Positions 33,637 to 47,800 of a stretch of DNA of 64,000 nt are shown in pieces (within the stretch, counting starts at the first letter, position 1; each line of letters starts with the position of its first letter). The position numbers were made by a program, and so were the translations under genes. This DNA is from Prunus persica (Eukaryota; Streptophyta; Magnoliopsida; Rosales; Rosaceae). The notes beneath the pieces were generated by a model, which searched no databases, was not told the origin of the DNA, and was given only the letters and a program-made list of their open reading frames with translations. Location: NCBI RefSeq assembly GCF_000346465.2, contig NC_034009.1, positions 6,626,987 through 6,690,986 on the forward strand. Reading direction: 5' to 3'.

Positions 33637-36600
33637 CTATTCATCCTCTATCTCCACAAGCTGTGCCCGTCTCTCAGCAGCTTTCTTCCTAACAAAGAAA
33701 CCCCACCTCATTGCTGCTTTAATTTTCAGCCACCCCACAACAGCTTTGCCAGGACGGTTGCGATCTTCGTCATAGCTGGGCATTGGTGATGGCATGAATG
33801 GGGGGAATGAATACCCATCATCAGGCACATCAATGGAGCCATGGCCTCCCATACTGAAGATTCTGAGCAAGTGCTGCATATCCTCATTTTCGAGCATCTC
33901 ATGACTTCTAATGCGAATATCTTCCTCTGAAAAGAAATCTCGGTTGGTTGTCCAGTCATCTAAAGGATTAAGAGTGGATGGCTGAGAAGAAGAATTGATG
34001 GTCTGAAATCCTGATGTAGATGATTGTGGAGGAGCAAGGACCAGCCCAACAGCATTGGCATCACTTCTTGTGCTTTGTGCCTCATGTGAATTGCTGATCA
34101 ATTGGTCATCTAGTGCAAATCCAGTGCCATCAAACTGGGTGCGAGAGTTGGAATTCACAAGTGGCTGGGTCAAGTATCTTGTTGATAGATTATCATTATA
34201 CCCTACAGAAATAAATAAATAAAAACAATCAAGAATCATAATTAGCAACCTGTCTAGCTAACATCCTCACTGGATGACAGGAAACATCATCACATGCATT
34301 CATGTGTGTGCATACATGATTGTGTGTTGTGTGTGTGTGAGAGAGACAGAGAGAGACAGAGAGTGTTAAACTCTTAAGAATCTAAATATAGCATGCAAGG
34401 CATAAAAATTTCATGAGTGTATAGAACAGATTGTGTAGTGTGTGACCAAAAAAGTTCACTTACAATCCAATGGCATTATTGATTACAACCTTAGGCTTGG
34501 TTCTGTAAAGATAAATACTAAAACTTTGCCGGTATAACTATGCTGATGAGCAGTCAAGCAAGTCACAATGAATTTTATGTTCATTTTTGGAGGATTTTAC
34601 ATCTCATAGCTTCAGGATTTTCCGGGTTGTGTTCTGTAGACCCAAGTAAATGTAGCACTACTTAGAAATCCTACACTCTATATTTCGCTTCAAGTTATAT
34701 TCCACACAAGCAAAGAACCCTTTCACTCTTTCAGCTTATCTTCATTGATTAGTTAAAAATAAAGTTTATGAGGCCAAATATGAAACAGTGAATACTCATG
34801 CAGGCAGCAATGTTTACCTCCGATTGGTAGGGCTGGATCCAATGGAGGTTGCTCTGAGGGAACTGAATTTGTCAGGCGAGGTACTTGCAGTTGATGATCT
34901 GAAGCATCGGAGTAACTGATTGGGCCAGTCTGAAATTCAGTTCGGGTTGACCTCTTATTCTGCTTAAAGTTTAGAAGTGACTTGCCATCGTACTGAATAA
35001 CTTGATCCCAATTTTCATATGCTTTCTTCACCAGCGTATCTACATAGACCTGCAAAAACAAAAGCATTATACAAATTTCATGTATTTGACCTTCCCCCTG
35101 TCAATTATTTAGCATAGAAGATAAAGAATAATATAGTATCATAACACCAAACTGTTCAGTTAGAAACACAAAGTACATAATTAGTTTATAAGCCTTGTAG
35201 TTACCGGGTGTTTTCAACCTAATAACGTAACTTCCATACATTTACTAGGAACAAGAGAAGACTACAGCAGGAACAAAGATTTAACACAAAAAGAGCACAT
35301 CCTCCTAACATGAAATTATCAGAAAATAAAAAAATTTCATCTCCCTACATTAATTCTCCTTGGTGATGGTTTCTGTTTCAACTCTTCCATTATGTGTCAA
35401 ATATAAACCCTTGCAGCAAAAGGAAAATTTATTTTGAAATATGTAATCTAAAAGAACACAAAGATTGACCGACCAAAAAATAAAAATGGGAGACCATATT
35501 CCAAAAATAAATAAATAAACCAAAAGAAAGAGGTTAATATTCACCTTCTGGCTGTCAGATAGAGCATCAGCAGAGTGAAACTGCTCCCCAGCAATGAGAC
35601 CACTCAGCTCGTAGATGTTGTTAAAAACAACACCAACATTTCTTGTATCTTCAGGATAATAAACATAAAGCTTCCCACTCAAGACACAAGTCTTTGCATG
35701 TTCTATAAGAGCATCCCACATCTTGTTCGACATACCGCTTCCAAGAATCTATATACAGTGTCCAAACAAAATATAAAACATCTACAATGTACAAAATTGT
35801 GTAAGTGTTAGCATGCACTTTTACAACTCAAACCAAGTCCTACACTTACATTCCGTAATTTCTGAGAATCTCGGACCACAAGCTGAAGAAACTCTTCAAC
35901 CATGAATATTCCTGCACTGTTTAACCTCTTATGGAATGCCCCATCCTTGCCAATCTTCTCCAATCTCCATACTTCATCATTTAATGCTGGTGGGTAGTGT
36001 TTCTTGTACACTGTCAAGATCAATGGAAAAATAATAATAATAATAAATCAAAAACAGTGTGCTAGAACAGATAGAAAAAGAAAATATACGCCAGAGCATG
36101 AACCTACATTCTCCTCTGTGATCTTTAACAGTAAAAGCTTCTGTCTTAGCTTCACGTATGCGCATGCCCTCACAAAATCCCGAAGCAACTTTCATTCCAA
36201 GCCTGAACTTCCTGCTTCGTATCCAACTTGAGTTATCTGTAAAGGTCAGATCCCCTAGTGTTCCTACCCCTTCTTTGAGGGTCACTTGCAGTTCCCCAGT
36301 CAACAGAGGTCTCTTCCCTTCACGCTCTTTAACCACATGGCTATCAAATTCTTCTTGAGTCCAGCCTTCATCATCTTCATTGTTGAAATCACCTTCCAGC
36401 ACAACAACATCCAGTTTTACAGAGGATTCAGGTCCCGAAGTCACAACTCGCTGTGTGTTTCTATCAACCAAAACAACATGAATTGCAGCACCCTGCTCGC
36501 CTTCAACCTTCCCTCCCGTGAAGATCGGAAGAGACAAATTGGACCTAAACTCTAGCTGCAAGTTTTGCCCATTGGGACCTTCAATCCGTTTTGGGGAAGA

Positions 36601-39150
36601 CCTGAAATGTCAAATGTCAGAAACTGTTTCACCACAACATGATTGAACATATAGTTCATGGCGACATTTTTTTATAACTTTTTTATTTTGCTAAAATAAT
36701 TCATGGTTGTGATGACTCTGACATCAAGGAGCATTGAAACAAAATATCTTACATTAAAAAGCATCTAGCATTACTCTCCCTTTTTGCAAACATTTCCTTT
36801 CAGATATCATATAAATGATTAGAAATCTGGATAGGCAATCCTTGCTTATCCTGATAACTTAACAGGATTGCTCATCTATAATTCTGAAAGGGGTTAAATA
36901 TTTTGCTCTATTATAAAAATGATTAAAATTTGTTTCATTCATTATAAAAATAAATAAATAAAATTCTCATAAATAATTTTTTGACCTTCCATTAACTCTC
37001 GGAGGGCCTAACTTAGCCAACGCACGTTCCACTTCTTCACTTACCTGTAAACCAGTAAAAGAATAAGCGCTACAGATCAAGAGCATAGACAGAGAATCCC
37101 AATAGGTCTCTTATGTTTTGACCATAACTAAGACAGATCGTGTTACATAACCAACAAACAGTTCATTTATAAGAAAGCAACTATCCTGCATAAAAATGCA
37201 AAAGAATCATCTGAACCTTTAATTGTTTAAATACTTCCAGTTTGTCTTCTCTTTATACATGATACCAACATCAAACTAAGACAAATTGGAAGTACTAAAA
37301 CTATGTTAATGAACAAAAAAAGTTAGTGCCTTGATTTAGGTTTCTTCATTTGAACAAATCATTTTTGACTAAAATAACTAATGATGTACCCCAGCCTAAA
37401 AAAAATTTCAGTTCATAAGATTTAATCACTATTCCAAGAGTCAAGAACGCTTGGACTTAGCTTTTAACCCACCACTAAATAAATTTAGCTTCCATCACTC
37501 TGTTTCAATATAAACAAAACTAAGTTACATACACTACGCAAAATTCTTGGTCACCTTTAAAATTATAGCTTTAAAATTTGGTTGAGAAGTAAAGAGTTTT
37601 AAAACAATGTTCTTACTATAAAAAAAATAAAAAATAAAAAAAGGTCTCCATTGAGTATGTTAACCACTGTTTCAAGCTCAACAGTGATTGTTCAGCTTTA
37701 TCAGCCCAAACGTACATTGGATAACCAGTACTAGTAACTATTAATTCTTTAAAAAAGGAGGGATAAACTCGTCACATATGAAAGGTATCAAACACAAGTA
37801 TGGAAAGCAAGAGTACATATAAATATCTCTTAGGTATGGATAGGCCACTATGGAACTTCCTCACAATCAGTCTTCTTTGGGCTACAGAATCAAAATGTAT
37901 TAAAAGCAAAATTTCTAGCATACCTAATATGATAATGGATCCCTATACACACTCAAAAGAGAGAGAAATAGCACCAGTGCCAATAATGTTGACATTCTGA
38001 ATACAAATCAAAACACTACCACCAAAAAGATGAGGACACTATAATAGATGTATATGTGGGGCATTCGTAGAGTGGAAAAAAAAAAAAAGAAAAAAAAAAC
38101 CTAAAAAGACGTGACTAGAGATTGGAATAGAGTATGGAAACCACAGAGATAACAATAAAGAATAGTAGTTAGAAGAAAAGAGGACAAAATAAGCACACAG
38201 GCTTACAATGAAGAGAATGCATAAACAAAAGGTACCCGAAAATAAAATTTTGAAACCCACTTACAACTCTACGAAGAATAGGTTCCAACGATGAGCATAG
38301 CTTCTGCAGACTGTCCACCTTGAGAGCTTCTATAATTACACTGCAAATATATATTCAATGGAATATAAAGAACATGATAGAAAACATATTGAACCTTTAG
38401 ACAAAAATTCATTTAAGTGGCTAATTCATGCATACAGAAATCCATAGGGTCTAATTCTCTAGGAATGGGTGATAGCAAAGTACTTAAAGCCATACTAACA
38501 ACACACAGAAACTTACGCCCAATACAAACAGAGGAACATGAGGGAGCATACAAAAGAACCAAACATATGATCTTGAAACTGAAATGAGAAATTATAAAGG
38601 AACCACAAAAATAACAAGTCATTGGGTGTGTCTCGATGAAGAGTTATAGTACCAAATACAAAAATATCACAATCTGATGAGAACAACATGGCTGTAATTG
38701 TGCTGTGCTATGGTCATGAAATACGCTAAAGTTAAAATCAGATGTCACTCTTATCTTCTTCTAAGAAGGTCATTAAGAAATTTGTGGTAACTTAGCATTT
38801 ACTCAAAAACCACTTCTAATCAACAACTAAATTAGTCAAAGAAGCACATTGCTCTAGTTCTCGAGTGCACATCGGAGCAACTAGATGGTCCAAATATAAC
38901 TATATCAGCTCAAACTAAAAGGGGGTTTTCCTACAATTCTCAAATTATACGACTAATTATTCAAATTAGCAAGCAAATAATATAATCAACAAAAAGAATT
39001 CACATAATCAATTGAAATTAAACAAGATGAAATCCGTTACCTAGCGAGAGCCGGCCGCTTTCGCTCCGGCTGCTCCTCCTCTCCCCCTTCCATTTGCCTC
39101 TTCCCTCTCATAGAGTTGGTCCTCTCCATGAGTCTAGTCTGCCTCTGCAT
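33637..39150 (-). CDS. CBP60: Calmodulin-binding protein 60 (CBP60 family)
   Basis: Exons on the minus strand: 39150-39041 (110 nt), 38340-38265 (76), 37044-36986 (59), 36601-36108 (494), 36010-35850 (161), 35748-35545 (204), 35049-34818 (232), 34202-33637 (566). They total 1902 nt, or 633 residues, with all phases consistent and GT-AG introns. A basic N-terminus ([10 protein letters not shown]...ERKRP) is followed by a helical segment [19 protein letters not shown], then the conserved CBP60 DNA-binding core beginning about residue 90 ([19 protein letters not shown]) and running through [20 protein letters not shown] and [12 protein letters not shown]. The last 31 residues ([17 protein letters not shown]...) form the amphipathic C-terminal calmodulin-binding tail of the CBP60A-F type, not the SARD1/CBP60g type. 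Family members are Ca2+/calmodulin-tuned transcription factors in immunity; the CBP60B/C/D group is the likely place. Intron 7 holds a TG/GA microsatellite. Confidence 0.92.
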
Positions 39151-40707
39151 TTTATACCGATTTTCAGAACCCTAGATTTCCAGATCTGCAGAACACCAGA
39201 AAATCAAAAACAGCTACTTCACTACCAAAACTCACATTAAGAAATGCATAACAGCTAAACACATAACTATCTACAAACTTTTCAAAACTAAACTGAAATT
39301 CAACAAACAAAAATATAGGACCATCAAATTTAAACCCTAATACCTCGTTTTCTGCTGAAATTTGGAGTGATAATAGAACTGAGCTGTGCGGAGAGGTTAT
39401 ATTTGTCTGTCAGTTTCTAAAATTTGCCGAGAAAACGTTCGAGAAAGTGAGAGAAAGTGGTTTCTGTTTGGAGAGAGAACGGGAAAATGGGGAACCTGAA
39501 ATAAGGGCGAGCAGTCTCTATTAAGTCTACCCAGGCGACTCTTCAGCAGAAGTGTCAGTTATCCACTGCTTCTTCGACCACGGTACTCGCTTTTTCTAGT
39601 TATGTCGTTTTATGTTAGGGCAAGATGTTTTGGGACGATATGGCACGTGGCATGCGTCCATTGGATGATATAAAGTGTTGCGTAGGTAAATAATAATATT
39701 TCTGGCAATGTGTGTAATTGGGGTCCACTTTTCGGTCTATGCTTTAGGATTGTCCGGAGGCAATATTGTGTTAAATCGTGACTGTACGTTTGACGGCCGA
39801 AAAATGAAATATAAAATTAGTTAAATTACCGGCCGAAGAGATATTCATTAAAATGACGTCACTTTATGGAGGTTGGCTTACGTCCTTTCTTTGTCTCTTT
39901 TATTTTCAATAAACTTTTTCTTTTTCTGTTCTTTTCTGTTTTTTTTTATTGTGTTTTTAACTTTTCCTTTCTTATTAGTTTGGTATTTTGTAGGTTTTCT
40001 TAGTGACATTATTCACTCCTTTCTAGTTTTGTACGAAATATATAGTTTGGGTTTGTCCGATTTGTCCGAAATGAGGAAGATTGATCCTTTCTAACCTAAT
40101 ATTATATATTGTTTAAGGAAATGAGAAGGTTGATCCACATCAAATTTTTAAATCGTTAATTTTGTTACAATATTTGCACTTAATTTAATGAGTAATTTTT
40201 TTTTAGTGCTGCTAAATGAACCCTAAAATTAATTTAGTACATCCTACTACCAAACTATTTATTAAATTACTAATTTATCTTAATTTTCAATTATCAAAAA
40301 GGATTTGAATTGTGAAAAAAATATATGATTTTAATGAGTACATCATACTCATCATATTCAACCCTAATCAAACGTAGAGAAGTTTTCTTATTACTAGGTG
40401 CCCACACGATGAACAATGCAGCGAGCACTGACAGAGGCGCAATTGCAGGACGAAATGTTCTTCCATTACTTTTTCTGATAATTTTTTGTTTTTATTGTTG
40501 TATTTTTATTAGAATTTTATTCAATTTGCTTGATTAAGATTTATCTATAAAATTCGATAGTTACTTTTCCGAGAACTTTCTACGAAGATTCACTTATCAA
40601 TTGATGATTGCTTGTTGCCATATTTTTTATTTTCTTCAAGAAATTTTGGCCTTAGCAGCAACGGGAAGTTTAACTTTAATATTATATATATTTCATATAA
40701 ATATATA

Positions 40708-40890
40708 CAGTCCTGATCTCTTGGACTACAGGGGTCCAAGAGATTTATGGTCACTCATCGTTGGATGTAAATTCAACGGTTCACTCACTCTTATACTCAT
40801 TTTAAGAAACTTTTTTGAACCATTGGATTAATATTCAACGGTGGGTGACCACAATTTCTTGGACTCTTGTGGTCCAAGAGATCAGGACTG
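40708..40890. mobile_element. 183-bp MITE flanked by TA
   Basis: Termini CAGTCCTGATCTCTTGGAC and its exact inverse are bounded by TA on both sides (40706-40707, 40891-40892). Each end also repeats GTCCAAGAGAT inward, so the arms fold on themselves. The TA duplication suggests a Tc1/mariner-like origin. Confidence 0.75.
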
Positions 40891-42286
40891 TAAATATATA
40901 ATACATATATTCATTAACAAATAAAGTAGCAAGTTCAAATGATCTATTTTGTCCAAAATGGTTAATTGGAATGACCTTACAAACATTGTCACACTGAGAG
41001 GATATAAACTTATAAGAGAGCTAATTGTGGAATCAATAAAAACATATATAAATGATAATGTGCATAATGGCGTGGCTGGAATTCATGATGCAACCAATGA
41101 TTGTAAAGTAATAGTAATCTTATTTAGGATTGGTATTAAGGTGTTGTCTGATAGAGTGTATTAAGGTGTACCATGAGTATTTTTAGTAGTTAAATAGGGT
41201 TTACTTAGTTAATTTTATATTTTGATTAAAATATTAGGGTGTACTTAGTTAATTTTAGAGTTCGTTTAGCAGCACTTTTTATTTTATTTTATACAATCGA
41301 TACTGAGGAAAGAGGGGATTCAAACGTGACCTCAGGTGTATGGATAACTACTCTTCATCACTTGAACTACATGCATGTAAGTAAGGGGAGAAATAAAAAT
41401 GAAAAAAAAGTAGTGGTTATTATTGTAGAATAATAAAGTGCCGAAACAATTGTGAAAATGATCTTTTATTTATTATTTTATTAAAATAAATTTAAATTAC
41501 ATGTTTAATTTATTAATATCTATTTTTATTATTTTTTAAGTTTATGAAGAGATTAATTATTTTCACCACTAGCGCCAGGACAGATCCATAATCTCGAGCC
41601 ATAAGAACTTACATGTGGCACCAAACTGCCAACTACCATTAGTATGGTTTATGGACTTACGCATGATGAAACATGGACATAAAGAAATGCTTTTATAAGG
41701 GTTGACAAAAGGATCCTCTCTTAGCAATAGTAGATGCAGTACTACATAAAAATGAACTTTGCTTATGTTTTTGCACTTTAACTGGTTCATAGAACTTACA
41801 CATTAATTGGTTCATAGAACTTACAAAAGTTAACCAATTAATTCTTGTGATTGAATATAGAATATACTATTCTCGGGACACCTATCCCGCAAAGACACAG
41901 ATCATGCCCACCCTCGTGACTCCAACCATGTCATGAGGAAGCTTGCTTACCACCACAGCATATTGACACCGAGCTTGGTGGAGATATGGACAATTGTGTG
42001 TGATGAGTCATAAAAGTGACACTAGGCCGCCCTCCCCCCAACCCACAATGTCGGGTAATGATATGTGCCATCTATTTTAAATATTATCATTTACATACAC
42101 AAAATATGAGTCAAGTTGAAAATCATTTAAATAATGTTTATCATATGCCATTTCAGTGTTTATTAAAAAGGTTGACTCATTTTTCACTTTGGTAAAATAA
42201 AATTGGATGTGACAATTTGGGCCTACCACATGTGATGACACTTGAAAGGGTCTCTCTAAAATATTTGCCATCAATGCGAAATATAA

Positions 42287-42665
42287 GAGCCCGTTCGGTA
42301 ACGTTTTAAGGGATTATTTTCATTTTTAGAGAACAAAAATGAGGTAAAAACACGTTCGGTGACCCAAAAACATAAAACACTGAGAATGTTTTCATTTTAT
42401 GAAAACAAGTTCATGTGTATTTGTAGAAAACAGAAAAAAGTTGTTTTCATTCTCATGGGAAACGTTTTCATAAAAATAACTCACATATTATTATTTCAAA
42501 TTGTACCACCAGACACGTTTTCATTATTTTTGTTTTCTGAAGATGTTTTCTAATTAATCTACTAGACGCATTTTCATTTCCTGAAAATGCAAATTCGTTT
42601 TCTTGTTTTCATTCTCATAAAATATTCTATGAAAACTTTCTCTAAAAACGTTACTGGACGGGCTC
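42287..42665. mobile_element. 379-bp hAT-like MITE
   Basis: Ends GAGCCCGTTCGGTAACG and CGTTACTGGACGGGCTC are inverted (2 mismatches in 17). The interior is made of GAAAAC/TTTTC-rich short repeats. The phrase CCCGTTTGGTAACG is common at the ends of plant non-autonomous hAT elements. No clear 8-bp duplication was found. Confidence 0.65.
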
Positions 42666-43594
42666 CTTTTGTCCATTTTCTTAATAGTTTTACACATGTA
42701 GGACTTGATTATTACCTAAACAAACCTAAAAGACTATGAAAGAGAAACATGAAATCCTTTCTTTGGCAATCAACCAGATAATTTGAGATATGGAAGAAAA
42801 AGAAATCAGCTATGAAAGAGAAAAAGAACCTTTGTAGGATAATTGACAGGAGATATCCTTTGGTAGCATCATCACTAGAGTATGAGTCTCAAATGTGGTG
42901 GATACCATCTTTATATAGCCTATAGGTTATAGCTGAAGTTGGTATTAGAGATATGCAAAGCCGGCAATTCTGACCGTTGGTCGATGTTGCCCCTATATTT
43001 GATCAATGATCAGAAATCACCGACAGGTGCATGAGCAACGAACCTTAGTATTCTCGTATGTGTAACAGTGTAACAGCATAGGTAAATTACATCAGCACCC
43101 TCCAATCATTGGACTGCATTTAGTGGGATTTCAAGGCGTAGGGACACAGAAAGGGGGAGAAGGAAACTGGACAATCAAGGCTTTTTCTTTTCGTGTCGTA
43201 AGAGGGATATACATCATACAGTCAAGAAAAGGCGAAAGAGACCCAATCCTAAGATAGGAAAGAAATAAGTATCCCATTGTAAATTTACTCATTTGCCCTT
43301 GCATTTAAGAAATAAATCAATAATATTAAAAAATATGGATAAAATACAACTGTCCTCCCCTTATTTTTTCCTATCTCCTCCTATCAAATTATAGAGAGTA
43401 TAAGCAAATGAACTGTCACACACACTCCCTTATCTTTTATTCTCAAGAGGGTGAGGGAAGGCATTATGAGGGCTAAAAGCCATTGGCATGCGGACAAAAT
43501 CGGCACAAGGCCAACGCATGAGACCAAAATGTAATTAACAAATAAGAATTGCAAGTTGTGGAAAGATTTACTTGAATTCATAGTTGCAGATATT

Positions 43595-44019
43595 TTAATT
43601 GTTTTGAGATTGGCTAAGTTCTTCAAGCCTTCTGTAAACTTTAGTGAGGGCTTCGTTGCAGACCTTAGGAGATGTGCAGGGTCCGCACATGAGATATATG
43701 ACATGTCCCAGAGGCCTCATGTAAACTCCGTCTTCACGAAGCTTCTTCAGAAGAGAGCTTGCATACCGTGACCCATACCTATTCAAAATTCACAGAACAA
43801 AACATTTCAAACAAGGGTTAAAAAGATTACAGGACACAGCGCAGCGTGGTAATTGTCAGCTATTGCAATGTTGCGTCAAAAAGCTACGGTTGATGATAAC
43901 ACTGTATAATCATAGCATTACGATACATGGATTCTTAATCTATGAAGTATACAAGCACCTCTACATCTTGTCCACAAGCGAAACATTCATGCACACATAC
44001 ATACATATGTACATACACC

Positions 44020-44053
<34 letters not shown>

Positions 44054-44785
44054 GAGATAAAAAGATATATCTATAAATAAAAAATTCTATTAATTTTTAG
44101 ACTAAATATTAAAAGACAGAAGAAGATGTCATGATACAAAGGGTTGCCCAGCCGATTGAACATGTGACTTCTGGCCAATGATTTTAAAAGTCAACTTGTG
44201 GTCTAAATTGTTATAACTCATAACCTTGGAACAATTGCTAGCATCATTATGCTGCACATATCGTATAGGACGATATGGTATTACTAAAGAGGCACATGAT
44301 ATTTCAACTTATAATTTTCCAAGGGTACGGGATGATTTGGTGTATGTGGGGGCACCACACAAACATACAAAGTAATAAGACCATACCCAGCATTGCAGCC
44401 TTCTACTCGGAGCTCTAGAGCACAAAGCGTTCCCAACACAACTACTCTTTGAATTGCAGGATGTGAAGAGATCTGGTACACTAGTTTGTCATCCCATAAC
44501 TGCAAGCATTTGGAATGATACCATGTGGTAAAATTAAAAAAAGGAAAGGAAAGGAAAGGAAAACAAAAAACCACACACAATGACACTGAAAGGACAGCAA
44601 GTTCTAGCAAAATTTAAAAAGAACAGGTTTCAGAATTTAACTATTTTAAGCTCCAATACCATGTTGAAATATGGAACCAATTAAGCATCATAATGATGTA
44701 AAGCCTTGTTTTTTTTTTTTGGGGTCTCATAATGAATTAAATCCCAGGCTAAACACATTAAGCTACCCCTTTTGCAATTCTTAAC

Positions 44786-44848
<63 letters not shown>

Positions 44849-47800
44849 ATCAACTTGAAATTATAGAAATCAATTTATGCCAGGTAATTACACCCTCACA
44901 TATATTATTCAAATTATACAAGAAAAATGCTGACCGAAAATATATTGAAGGTATTGGATTTGTATGTAGTATTATACAAATGAGACACACACAAGACAAT
45001 TATAACACACATACCTCGCTAAGTAAGCTTCCTTTGGAAGTGATATTAGGATTTCTCTGAGAATCCTTAAACCATCTTATAGATTTAGCAGCTGCTGTGC
45101 ACCCGATGGCATGTGCAGAATATGAATGTCCATGCAGAAGGGCCTTTAGCTATAAAATTAACAGAAAGTGCTTCTTAGTCTATACACGCATAATACCAAC
45201 ACCAAGAAATGTAAACAAATGCTATACCAGCCCAATTCCCTTTAAAAACATTGCTATACCACATCAATCTGTGTATTCAAATTTGAGCTTAGAGTGAATA
45301 ATTTAACATATCTTAATAAATGTAAAATCAAATAAGCAATCAAATCAAATTGTAAAATAAACTTAAGTGTTTCTCATACAACTCAACACACCATAATAAA
45401 TTACCTTTGAGTCTCCAATAAATGAGTCAAATACGGCATTGGTAGCCAATGTGGCAGCCAAGGGTACAGTCCCACCAGTCATCAGCTTCCCAAAGCAGGC
45501 TATATCTGGAAAACAAGATAGTAGTTCTGCGGCTGACTGCAAAACAAAAGTAACTTCCCAATCAATTAAATAAAAATGTATGATAAAATTTTTGAACAAG
45601 AGAATGAAATGAAACCAAGGGTTCCAACCTCTGTTCCTAGACGCCAGAAACCAGTGAAAACCTCATCAAAGATAGTGGGAATATTTTTCTTCCGGCACTC
45701 ATTCACCAGAACCCGCTGGAAAAGTGGATCAACCATATGCATTCCTCCAGCACCTTGTATAACTGCAGAACAATTCCAAATGAAGAATGGAAAAATTGCT
45801 GCATTAGTATTTAGTATAACAGGGAAAGATATAAAGCAAACAGATGTTATATAATCTTTAATTATCAAAAGAAAACTTAGGTTATAAATATCAGCCTAAT
45901 CAGAAAGACTAATGCCAAACACACCCATGCACAGTCTATAGAGTAGCAGAAAGCCCATCAAAATGACTTCAAATATAAGACATCTCAAGTATGAAAAACA
46001 AGTGGTGGCCCAGAATAGATGCATCACACCTCACACAAGCAGGTGCAGATTCACTAGATGAAGATCAGGCTTGGGAATTCATAATTAACAATTTTTCAAG
46101 TTAGGAGTCAAGTAAATTTTCAAGAAGTGTCCAATATAAGAAACTTAATTAAATATATTACCTGATTGATAAAAAACAAAATCTGATCCAACCAGATATA
46201 AAATAAAATTACTGGTATAAGTAATCTTGCCTGGTTCAATAATCAATGCTCCAATGTACCCTTTTGATTCAGGAAACTTTGATAATTGTTCTGATATATA
46301 TGTTGAATAAATACCAGCAAGATCTGACTTGTCCCTGCTCTTGACAAAAATATCATCACGGGAACCAAAGGCTGTAGAAGTGCCAATGAATGTAAGAATA
46401 TGGTACCTTAGTAACAGGTCGAAATAGAATAGGTGTGACAAAAGAGGTCACTTACTCATATTTTTGAGATTCAAACTCCGAGAATGCAACCCTTCAGGTA
46501 GGGAAAGGTTCCACATATTGTTGGACAAAAAAACCATCGGAGGATCGAGAAAAAAACCTCTTCCATTATACCTGCACGTAAAAGTTATAAATCTTGACAA
46601 GGCTCAATGACAAAATAGCTTGTTCTCTATTGCTGCTAGTTAGCTCTATTCCAAGACAATATTCTGGAATCAAGATACAAATGATCAAGGTAAAGAAATT
46701 ACATGCAATTCTAAATTGCATTAATGTCCTCATTCTTTACATACGAATGTATAAATGATATTTATAAGTCTTGCAAGCAAACAATTGAGAGATTAAAGAC
46801 CACTGAAAGAAGTGATTTTCAGTGTGCGTAAATTTTATATGCTTTCAGCTTAGTACAAGTAGTAGAAAAATAGACAACAAACATAAACATAAAAGGTGAA
46901 ATAAGAGGGAGCTTTCTTAAGTGAAAAGTTGTCGATACTTGATATTCAAGGAGGGAAAAAAAAGGCTCCCGTGAACTACTACACCCCCACTTTGAAGCAA
47001 ATAATCTAGCATCTTCTATCTATGTCATCAGTAGCCAGCAATATATTCTCTATTGGATGCTGACTAACTCCAAAAGTTGATATATAAGTATATAGATTTG
47101 GAATATTTCAAGTATCTTGTGACAGAAAATTCATACCATGGTTGTTGGAGGAAGCCTGTATAAGATGATGGTGCTTGTGCTTCCATAGCACCCAAAGTAT
47201 CACCATGATAAGATCCTTTAAGAGCCAGGACCTGAAATAAACAACCCCTACATCAAAAGAATTGAAGAAAAATCTGACCATAACTTCCAAAGTTACATCA
47301 CATTAGAGGATCGTTACAATAGACAAGGCAATGATTTTTCCTAACTGGGCAAAGAGTAGCTTAAACAATCATAAATACAGAAAAAGCAGCAGCTAGAAAA
47401 GTTAGCTTATCTAAAGCTTAGACCATAATTCTTACCCCATCCACCTCACATAAACTACTCCAGTACTGGCTAAACATGTACAAGTGAAACAAGGGAGATA
47501 ATAAAATTGAATTCAGACCATAATTCTAAAAATTGAATCCATATGGTGCCAAATAAAAAACCAGATACTCATGCTCCAACGCTGAAGATACTTAGTTAAC
47601 GAACAAATGCCCAAATAGTGTGTGCTTTCAGTATCATTTGTCATCTCAACTATTTAGGAATATTTTCCGACAAAATTTCATTTACTCATAACAATTCAGT
47701 TGATCCACAAAAGCCGGAGGCTTAGGAATTTTTTAACCAACAGAACTTTTTCTTTATTGGTTTCAGGGAGCAGAGAAAATTACTTGTTGAATTTCATAAT

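Larger units (their letters stand above)
39151..43594. other. Intergenic between CBP60 and BIO3-BIO1
   Basis: The first 400 bp are the probable 5' UTR and promoter of CBP60 (minus). Beyond it there is no gene. Two MITE-like elements (40708-40890 and 42287-42665) are described separately. The block from about 43100 is probably the 3' flank of BIO3-BIO1. Confidence 0.55.

Noticed and set aside
35977..36561. Long minus-strand frame as a separate 194-residue gene
   Set aside because: It is exon 4 of CBP60 read through its donor into the intron.
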